Source: Telluribacter roseus (GTDB taxonomy: Bacteria; Bacteroidota; Bacteroidia; Cytophagales; Spirosomataceae). Taken from it: DNA of 64,000 bases. Positions 46,130-53,521 of this stretch are shown in pieces (within the stretch, counting starts at the first letter, position 1; every line of letters begins with the position of its first letter). Both the position numbers and the translations under genes were made by a program. The notes under the pieces were generated by a model that did not search any database, had not been told where the DNA came from, and saw nothing but the letters and a program-made list of their open reading frames with translations. The stretch covers positions 62,001 to 126,000 of the forward strand of contig NZ_JAFEUV020000010.1 of NCBI RefSeq assembly GCF_017355915.2, read 5' to 3'.

Positions 46130-46348
46130 ATGGCCAAGAAAGGACTAGATACAACTTTCATCCACTACGGCATCCGAAAGGGCGACATGAGCCTGATCGA
46201 GACCCTATCCACCCAGCACCAGTTGGAATACGATTGGGTCCGGGAAGATTTATTGAAAGAATTCCATGAAAAGAGGATCAGCAACCAGGATCTGAACGAG
46301 AAAGCTATTGAACGGCTCATCGAAAAAGCTCTCCTCAAAATCAAGTAG
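46130..46348 (+). CDS. Small conserved-looking protein of the restriction cluster
   Basis: A 72-residue, highly charged, helical protein (MAKKGLDTTFIHYGIRKGDM start), 36 bp after res and 3 bp before the DndD-like gene. I recognise no family. Its tight position in the operon suggests a subunit or adaptor of the ATPase that follows. No membrane span or signal is present. Confidence 0.7.
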   Translation: MAKKGLDTTFIHYGIRKGDMSLIETLSTQHQLEYDWVREDLLKEFHEKRISNQDLNEKAIERLIEKALLKIK

Positions 46349-46351
46349 CCC

Positions 46352-48349
46352 ATGCTCATCAAAAGAATCAAAGCCCGAAACTTCAAGACCTATCTTGAAC
46401 TGGACCTGGACCTGTCCGTAGAGCCTGATAAGCCTATTATATTGATAGGTGGAAAAAATGGTGGTGGTAAAACTACCCTCTTTGAAGCCATTTATGGCGC
46501 CTTGTACGGCCTTAAAATCAACAGCCCAAGACAGTTTCATGAATTATTAAATGCAGGTGCTCTTGGCCGGGAGGAAGCGAAGATTGTACTTGAACTTCAT
46601 TTTACAGGTAAGGTACTCAACCAGGACCAGCAGTACGTCCTGACCCGCACCTATGCACTCAATGCATCTCAGCATCCGGTAGAAAGTGTCCGGCTCAATA
46701 TGAACGGTACCATCTTCCTTTATGGCTCTGCTACTCCATCCGCCCAGCGTGCCGAACAGGAAGCCCAGGTTAACAAGATCATCAAAGCCAACCTCCCACA
46801 AGAACTGAGCCGTTACTTCCTCTTTGACGCCATGGAGGCAGGTAACCTGCTCAAAGAAGATCATCTCAACCGGGTCATTAAAGAGAACATCGAAAATGTG
46901 ATGGGCTTTAACAAGTACCTTCAGTTAGCCAGGGGAGCTGAAAGCCTGCATCAGGTATATACTGCGCAACGACTGCAGGTCGAAAATGAAAAACAGGAGT
47001 ACCTGCAGCTCTTGGAACAGAAAAAGAAATTTGAATCGACCCTTAGTACTTTACAGCAACAGTTACAGGATGCACTTCAATATTCAGTAGCTAACAAAGA
47101 ACTCTATGATGGCCTAAAAAATGGACTCAGCCAGGAAACTACCATCAAAAATAAGATGGAGCAAACCAAAGTGCAGATAGAGAATATCTTAAAAAAGGAG
47201 TCCCAATATAGAAGTGACCTAGACAGCTTCGTAAAAGATATCGAGTTGGATGTTTGTCTTCCTAAGCTGCGTGAGGCAGTAAAGTCCGAAGTACAGCTAG
47301 TTCTAAAAGCCCGGCAGGAACAACAGCAGAATAGTTTTATTACTATGCAACCCGAGCAGGTAGAAGCTATCAGTTACACCATCCTCGAATACCTCCGGCA
47401 GCGCAAGTTGGTCTTACAGGATATAAAGCTTGATGAGGTAATAGATCACGTATTAGCCTCGACTCATACTCCCCCTCAGTCCGACCCCTATGATTTTCTG
47501 GAATTCTCAGAAGTGAAAGCGCTAGAGAACTTAGTGAATACCAAAAACAATAACCCCTTCCCTATTCTCAATCAGCAACAAGTTGAGCTGACTCTGGCAT
47601 TGAGCCAAAATCAGATGCTAGAAGTTCAGTTGGAACAGATGAAAGAACAGATAGCTGGTCGGGACTATACCTTACTGAAATCGTATGAGGAAAATGAAGC
47701 CAGCCTCAGGAAATTGGAAGGGCAGATACTCGAAGTGAAGAGTGAAATTACTAAAATTGATAAAAGGCTACACCAATTTGATATCCAAACTACTCAGGAG
47801 CCTGACCCCAAGTATGAAGCATTAGGCAGATTGAAAGGCTTTTTTGAAGATGTAGCTGATAAACTGCTTAGGTCTAAAAAGCAAGAGATTGAGGTGCGTA
47901 TGAAGCAGGACCTCAACATCAACCTGGCTGCGTATAAAGATGTAATAGACAGGGTAGAATTATCTGAAAACTTAGCCAACTTAACCTTTAAAATATTCCA
48001 TAAAGCTGGTAACGAAATTTACCTCAATCAGCTTAATACAGCCTCCAAGCAGGTGGTGGTCCAAGTACTTCTGAAAGCCCTTCATGAGTTTGGTGACTAT
48101 GATCCTCCTGTGATGATTGATACTGTCATGGGAGTTCTGGATGAAACCAGTCGCTCCACAGTTTTAGAAAATTATTTTCCAGAGTTATCTGATCAGACCA
48201 TCCTGTTCAGTTCTGACAGTGAAATAAGACCTGGCTCCGATTTAACTAAGATAGAATCCTTCGTATCAAAAGCCTATACTCTGGAACGTGACAGGGAGCA
48301 GCAGCTTACACGGGTAGTTGATGGCTATTTCGGAAACTCAGTTAATTAA
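46352..48349 (+). CDS. DndD-like SMC/Rad50-type ATPase
   Basis: A 665-residue ABC/SMC ATPase. Walker A is IGGKNGGGKTTLFEAI at 32-47, followed by long coiled-coil arms (about 190-500). The C-terminal Walker B/D-loop is VMIDTVMGVLDETSR near 587-601, followed by NYFPELSDQTILFSSDSEI. That last block closely follows the DndD pattern (DTPLGRLD then YFP..S.Q...LS.D.E). The ABC signature is degenerate (NTASKQ in place of LSAGEKQ). DndD family members support phosphorothioate DNA modification or act in SMC-type defence, but no dndA, dndB or dndC is nearby. Confidence 0.86.
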   Translation: MLIKRIKARNFKTYLELDLDLSVEPDKPIILIGGKNGGGKTTLFEAIYGALYGLKINSPRQFHELLNAGALGREEAKIVLELHFTGKVLNQDQQYVLTRTYALNASQHPVESVRLNMNGTIFLYGSATPSAQRAEQEAQVNKIIKANLPQELSRYFLFDAMEAGNLLKEDHLNRVIKENIENVMGFNKYLQLARGAESLHQVYTAQRLQVENEKQEYLQLLEQKKKFESTLSTLQQQLQDALQYSVANKELYDGLKNGLSQETTIKNKMEQTKVQIENILKKESQYRSDLDSFVKDIELDVCLPKLREAVKSEVQLVLKARQEQQQNSFITMQPEQVEAISYTILEYLRQRKLVLQDIKLDEVIDHVLASTHTPPQSDPYDFLEFSEVKALENLVNTKNNNPFPILNQQQVELTLALSQNQMLEVQLEQMKEQIAGRDYTLLKSYEENEASLRKLEGQILEVKSEITKIDKRLHQFDIQTTQEPDPKYEALGRLKGFFEDVADKLLRSKKQEIEVRMKQDLNINLAAYKDVIDRVELSENLANLTFKIFHKAGNEIYLNQLNTASKQVVVQVLLKALHEFGDYDPPVMIDTVMGVLDETSRSTVLENYFPELSDQTILFSSDSEIRPGSDLTKIESFVSKAYTLERDREQQLTRVVDGYFGNSVN

Positions 48350-48356
48350 TAAAACA

Positions 48357-49949
48357 ATGAGCGTTATAAACCTGCAAAATATCCGTCAATCTGAGGGCTT
48401 GCTGGACCACCTACACACTTGTAAGGTAAAGATAGAACAACGTGTCAATCTGGACAGGTACAGTCAAGGACAAAAGTCAGTTTCAATCAGTGGAAACAAA
48501 ATCATGCGTATCTGTTTATTGGCAGGTCTTTCCAGTAAAGAAACACGGGAGCTGGAAAGTATAGAACAGATTCCGCTTTCCAAAAACAGTCAGCGCATCT
48601 TTGAAACCCTATTCACCTTGCACAACCTGAGCACTATGTACTCCGCCCTGCTCAAACTTCGGTACCACGGACTGCAGGTAGACTGGGAAAACGCAGTACT
48701 TAAAAGCAAGATTATTAACGCTGAAATTCTACGTGGCAGTAAACTACTTCAGCAAGACAGCATACTTGATGACTGGCTGCTCAATACCAATAGCCAAACA
48801 GGAGGCAGGGCGGGCGCCATTCCTATACTTGACTTGAACATAGGAACCTATGAAGACGAAATACCGGCAACTTTAAATCTGAATGGTAAAGAAATTTCTA
48901 ATACACAGATACTAATTGCTGGTACCACCGGCTCAGGTAAGTCCAATTTATTGGCAGTATTGATTAACGAGATTCGTAGCCTCTCTATTGATAGTCCCTA
49001 CCCAGTCAACTTTCTGTTGTTTGATTATAAAGGTGAGTTTTCCGATCCCGCTAACAACAGTTGGTTACAGCTCTTTGAAACTGACAAAAGTGCCATCCTA
49101 GACCCAATTGTTGCTCCGCTCCCATTCTCACCCTTCAAAGACTTCACTGGACGTACACAGAATGAAATTAACCTATACTCTACTGAGCTAGCAAATGCAT
49201 TATGCGCCATTGATAATGCTCGTATCAGCGCTAATATGAGCAACCGCTTATCTGAGGCTATTATCAATGCTTACAAGCAAACCAATAATAGCCCCGTCAA
49301 CTTTTCTGGTATTTTAAAGGAATATACTGCATTACAGCCAGACAAAGAAAAAGACCGTGACGACAGTGTAAAGTCAGTACTGAAACAACTTATACGCAAC
49401 AACCTCTTCACCGACGATGACAGGATAGATCTGATTAAGGATAGCTACATCATAAAGATGGACTCATTCCCCAAAGATGGTCCAGTAGCCAAAGCCATTG
49501 TATATTTCATCGTATCAAAGCTAACACTTATTTACGAGCGGCTCCCCAAACAGGCAGTAGACGATACCAGCGTAGAACTCCGACACTTCACCATCATTGA
49601 TGAGGCACACTACATGCTAGGGTTTGACAACAAACCCCTCCGCGACCTCATCGCTGTTGGCCGTAACAAAGGCTTGTCTATCATCCTGGCAACCCAGAAC
49701 ATGGATAGCTACAAAAGCGAATACTTTGACTTCTACGCCAACGCCCAGTACCCCCTCATCATGAAGCAACAGTCTATCAATGACGGAGTCATAAAGGATC
49801 TCTTTGGTGTATCTGGCAAGGAATTCCAGGAAATCAAAGAAGCCATAGCAGGTTTACAAAAAGGTGAGCTTATACTGAAAAACTCTACGGCGATTGTCCT
49901 AGGCATGGGTAAGAAGTATAAGAAGATAAAGGTTAGACACTTAATCTGA
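48357..49949 (+). CDS. DndE-like domain fused to HerA/FtsK-type ATPase
   Basis: About 530 residues from ATG 48357; an upstream ATG at 48318 overlaps the previous gene. The first 130 residues resemble DndE: SISGNKIMRICLLAGLS, then a helix ending AEILRGSKLL. Residues about 180-530 are a HerA/DUF87 translocase with Walker A LIAGTTGSGKSNLL (187-200), Walker B FTIIDEAHYML and an arginine-finger region near IILATQNMDS. Separate DndE and HerA-like proteins occur in phosphorothioation systems; their fusion here beside a Type III-like pair is unusual. It is the last gene of the block, 60 bp before the Septu-like pair. Confidence 0.8.
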   Translation: MSVINLQNIRQSEGLLDHLHTCKVKIEQRVNLDRYSQGQKSVSISGNKIMRICLLAGLSSKETRELESIEQIPLSKNSQRIFETLFTLHNLSTMYSALLKLRYHGLQVDWENAVLKSKIINAEILRGSKLLQQDSILDDWLLNTNSQTGGRAGAIPILDLNIGTYEDEIPATLNLNGKEISNTQILIAGTTGSGKSNLLAVLINEIRSLSIDSPYPVNFLLFDYKGEFSDPANNSWLQLFETDKSAILDPIVAPLPFSPFKDFTGRTQNEINLYSTELANALCAIDNARISANMSNRLSEAIINAYKQTNNSPVNFSGILKEYTALQPDKEKDRDDSVKSVLKQLIRNNLFTDDDRIDLIKDSYIIKMDSFPKDGPVAKAIVYFIVSKLTLIYERLPKQAVDDTSVELRHFTIIDEAHYMLGFDNKPLRDLIAVGRNKGLSIILATQNMDSYKSEYFDFYANAQYPLIMKQQSINDGVIKDLFGVSGKEFQEIKEAIAGLQKGELILKNSTAIVLGMGKKYKKIKVRHLI

Positions 49950-50009
49950 TAGAAGTTATACAGATGCAAACTTCCGAATAAAGAAGAGAATAAGTAACAA
50001 ATTCTGCCT

Positions 50010-51857
50010 ATGGAAATTCATTATATCTGGATAAAAGACTTTGGCTACCTACAAAAAGCTGAAATAAATTTATCTGCTAGGTTTATCTTCAAACTTACTC
50101 CAACCTCAGAAAGCGAGGAAATGTACAACCTTCAAATCACAAGAAATGAGGATTTTACAGAAAATTTTTTTGAAGAAGATAATATTCAAAATGTAACTGC
50201 AATAATTGGAAAAAATGGATCAGGCAAAAGCAGTATACTGAATTATTTAAAAACCTATTTACCAGACGGGTCTTATGATGAAATAAAAAACGACATAATA
50301 GTTTTTTCAACGATAATCTCTGATCAAGAATACTATATTGTCGCATATCCTATGCATATGAAATTAACGTTAGATAGCAATATAAGCCATTTTGAAGCTA
50401 GACCTTATGAATCTTTCAAAGAAATCAATAATAATTATTTAGACAAGAATCCACAAGAGGACATTTCATATATATACTACTCTTACTTCTTGGAAAAGAA
50501 TCCCATTTTAAAGTACAACTCAGAAGGTTTAGTAGATTTATCAACAAGCAGGCTGTTAATTGAAAAAAGCGAAAATCAATTAATTTCACCAAATGAAGAA
50601 ACTACTAAAGAAAACTTACATGTAACAGCCTCTGACTTAGATTATTATGTAACATCTGAAACTGCAAGAGCCGTTCAACTATTAGCCTCAAAAAACAAAA
50701 TTCACATTCCTTTTAAAAGCCCAGAGAAACTTTTTATAAAAATTGACCTAACTGATTACTTTTTTTTATTCAATAAAAATAAAGACGAGGATGTTACAGA
50801 ATTTATAGAAAATATTAGAAAACTGAACACAACATCAGAACCCAAAGAAAGACTAATAAACAATTTACTCCTATCACTAGTCTGTAATTTTTTTGTAACT
50901 GATCTAAATTTTAACATAAATATTAAATTTAAATATAACTTATCTATAGGAAAGATAAAATTGGTAAAATCAATAACAGAGCATTTCTTTAAAAACTTGC
51001 CAACAGAATACAACTTCAATGGAACACCAGTTAGCTATACTAGAAATGCGACACTATCAAAGCTTATACCAAAATTTATTGAACATATTGAAGAACTGAT
51101 AAAAAAAGGAACAATAACTGTACATACTGAAGAGTATTTTTCTTTTAATATAGAAGAAGAAATAAATAATGACTTTGAAATATTCATAAACTTATACTTA
51201 CAAATAATGGGTATAACATCCTTTTTAGAATTTAACTGGCGGACACTTAGTACTGGAGAACAATCTTTTTTATCCTTTATAGCAAGGTTTCATAACCTAT
51301 TACATCATTCAAATAAAAAACTAAAAGATAATGTTATGATATTGATTGACGAAGGAGATGCTGGCTTTCACCCTGAATGGCAAAGATCTTTTTTTCAAAA
51401 CACAATTACTTTTCTATCAAAGCTATTCCAGGACCGTAAGATTCAATTAATTTTTACAGCGAATACACCGTTTTTAACATCAGATCTACCTAAACACCAT
51501 CTAATTTTTATCGAAAAAAAAGGCAAAGGAAAATCAATAATACATAGCAAAGAAAACAACAGAAAGAAAACATTCGGTGCCAACATACATTCGCTCCTAT
51601 CAGACAGCTTCTATATGGATGGAGCTTTAATTGGAGAGTTTGCAAAGCGCAAAATTGATAAAATAATACTTTTTTTAAAGAACCCTGGTAATCGAGAACC
51701 TGATAGCAAATACAAGAAGGTTATAGAGCAGATAGGAGAACCTATTATACGAAATAAGTTACTAGATATGTGGAATATAAAATTTGGTGTGGACGAAGAA
51801 ATAGAACAACTAGAGAGAAGAATAAACGAACTAAGGTTAAAAAAGAAATCAAAATGA
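50010..51857 (+). CDS. Septu-like PtuA ATPase (RecF/OLD-type)
   Basis: A 615-residue ABC-type ATPase. Walker A is AIIGKNGSGKSSIL at 64-77. The ABC signature region is RTLSTGEQSFLSF near 412 and Walker B is VMILIDEGDAGFHPEWQ near 447, followed by LIFTANTPFLTSDL. A C-terminal FGANIHSLLSDSFYM stretch follows. The gene overlaps the HNH gene by four bases (ATGA), the arrangement of the two-gene Septu defence system. It is very AT-rich, unlike mod/res. Alternatively it could be another AAA/HNH pair not assigned to Septu. Confidence 0.82.
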   Translation: MEIHYIWIKDFGYLQKAEINLSARFIFKLTPTSESEEMYNLQITRNEDFTENFFEEDNIQNVTAIIGKNGSGKSSILNYLKTYLPDGSYDEIKNDIIVFSTIISDQEYYIVAYPMHMKLTLDSNISHFEARPYESFKEINNNYLDKNPQEDISYIYYSYFLEKNPILKYNSEGLVDLSTSRLLIEKSENQLISPNEETTKENLHVTASDLDYYVTSETARAVQLLASKNKIHIPFKSPEKLFIKIDLTDYFFLFNKNKDEDVTEFIENIRKLNTTSEPKERLINNLLLSLVCNFFVTDLNFNINIKFKYNLSIGKIKLVKSITEHFFKNLPTEYNFNGTPVSYTRNATLSKLIPKFIEHIEELIKKGTITVHTEEYFSFNIEEEINNDFEIFINLYLQIMGITSFLEFNWRTLSTGEQSFLSFIARFHNLLHHSNKKLKDNVMILIDEGDAGFHPEWQRSFFQNTITFLSKLFQDRKIQLIFTANTPFLTSDLPKHHLIFIEKKGKGKSIIHSKENNRKKTFGANIHSLLSDSFYMDGALIGEFAKRKIDKIILFLKNPGNREPDSKYKKVIEQIGEPIIRNKLLDMWNIKFGVDEEIEQLERRINELRLKKKSK

Positions 51858-52849
51858 TTAGAGCTCCCTTTTCTCTAACAGAGCTTGATAACCTAGCTCA
51901 AAGCTTCTATGATGACCTCATTACCGAATTAGACACAAAAAACAGAATCACCAATAGGCAAGAGGACATTCTAAGTCCCCTCTTTGACTACCTTCTGATT
52001 AATTTTGAGGAAATAATTAAAGGTCGTCCCTCAACATTAGAGGGACATATTCCGAATATCAATACTCTATCACGCACAGCAAAATACCTTTACAGCAATA
52101 GTATTACTCCACCTTATCCTCCAAAGGAAGTAAAAAAATGGTTTAACAAGAATATACTAGAAATATTTGATTACGACAGGAGTAGTCGTTCATTTACAAA
52201 GTTGAGAAGGGGTGAACTTGCATATAAACATGCATCAAGGCTTGGCTTAACTACATGCTTATATTGTAATGCGCAGTTTACTTTTACTATAAATAAGAAT
52301 ATTAAAACTCGCCCTCACTTTGATCATTTCCTTAATAAGTCGTCTCATCCATATTTTGCCTTATCCTTCTACAACTTAATACCTGCCTGTTATGTTTGTA
52401 ACTCTAACATCAAAGGAAGCAACACATATTCTATTGCAACCCATCTGCATCCATTCATTGATTGTCTTGAAGGTTTATATAATTTCAAAACTCATATCAA
52501 TTCAGTAGACTTTTTAGTTAATAATACAGAATTCAATATAATACTAGAACCTTGTAAAAACGCAAGTGTCCATGATTTGACTAGAGCCAATAATAGTATT
52601 AGAGATTTTGGCATCAAAGAACGATACTTCTTTCATAAAGATTATGTAGAAGATATTATTCGCAAATCACATGTATATTCAGAAAGTAAGGTAGAAGAGC
52701 TATACACTAACTATAATTCTATATTTAATTCAAAAGAAGAAGTTATTGAATTCGTCCTCGGAAATTATATTCATGCTGACATGTTACATAAACGAATCCT
52801 ATCAAAGCTCACAAAGGACATTGCTGATGAATTAAGAATAATTTATTAA
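51854..52849 (+). CDS. Septu-like PtuB HNH endonuclease
   Basis: About 331 residues from the ATG at 51854, which shares ATGA with the ATPase stop; the longer in-frame start at 51770 lies inside the ATPase gene. The HNH site is visible: zinc pair Cys135/Cys138 (CLYC), the catalytic HFDH at 155-158, Asn174, and Cys179/Cys182 with ACYVCNSN. N-terminal residues 1-110 have no known domain. By family analogy the ATPase senses infection and the nuclease cuts DNA or RNA. The pair is AT-rich and was probably acquired as a unit. Confidence 0.82.
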   Translation: MIRAPFSLTELDNLAQSFYDDLITELDTKNRITNRQEDILSPLFDYLLINFEEIIKGRPSTLEGHIPNINTLSRTAKYLYSNSITPPYPPKEVKKWFNKNILEIFDYDRSSRSFTKLRRGELAYKHASRLGLTTCLYCNAQFTFTINKNIKTRPHFDHFLNKSSHPYFALSFYNLIPACYVCNSNIKGSNTYSIATHLHPFIDCLEGLYNFKTHINSVDFLVNNTEFNIILEPCKNASVHDLTRANNSIRDFGIKERYFFHKDYVEDIIRKSHVYSESKVEELYTNYNSIFNSKEEVIEFVLGNYIHADMLHKRILSKLTKDIADELRIIY

Positions 52850-53521
52850 TTTTTTTACAAATACACACAATTGACTACTTTTCAGCGCTCAATAGATTTG
52901 TGCATGTTAGGGAATAGATAAGACAAACAACCGGCCGCAGAGCTCTCGGAACTACGCTTAGAACAATACTACCCTCATGTCCTTCCCCCTTTCTACGGAA
53001 AGCTTAGTCATAGCCTGCTCCAGATGGATTTAAAGTTCAAGTACGAATACAACTAAAGTTCTTTGTTTGTGTCCTGACCGATCACAAATAAATACCAGAT
53101 ATGCCCAGCGAAGAGGCTGAAAAAGATCAACGTTCTGGGTATTAGGTTTCAGTCTGTATTAGCCGGGCAGCGTTCCGGCTAGTATACGCTTATTAGGTTG
53201 TAAAAACGGATCAAATTCATTTTCTTTAATAAAGTACAATCGCAATCTCTTCCTTACGCTATGAGTGTTCACCTGCAACGTGCTCTTGACTTTGCCCTAA
53301 CCGGCTATTTCGCTCCCGATAGTATGATACAAACGCTGAGCCTGTCGAGCTGGTTCTTAGTCATACAAGAGATGAAAGTAGATATCACTAACAGTAGTAT
53401 TGGTCCAACTTTGGCTGAGCCGTACTAGATCAAAGGGCAGTCAAGCTACTTTTGCCGATTTGCCGCAGAAACCTTCATGGCCAAGAGGAGAGTTACCTTA
53501 TTTTAAATATAAAAAACAATA
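52850..53521. other. Gap with gene remnants between defence cassettes
   Basis: This 672-bp stretch has no complete gene. At 52922-53056 a 44-codon frame without a start ends PPFYGKLSHSLLQMDLKFKYEYN-like and looks like a gene tail. At 53261-53428 a 55-codon frame with ATG (MSVHLQRALDFALTGYF) is open. A hairpin TAGCCGG/CCGGCTA sits at 53160-53181. The GC content is higher than the AT-rich genes before it, so these are probably leftovers of an earlier cargo gene. Confidence 0.4.

Noticed and set aside
41883..49949. A classical Dnd phosphorothioation system
   Set aside because: No cysteine desulfurase DndA, DndB or DndC was found in the window; only DndD-like and DndE-like parts are present.
50010..53521. 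Retron carrying PtuAB-like effector
   Set aside because: The ATPase/HNH pair can belong to retrons, but no reverse transcriptase or msr-msd structure is present.
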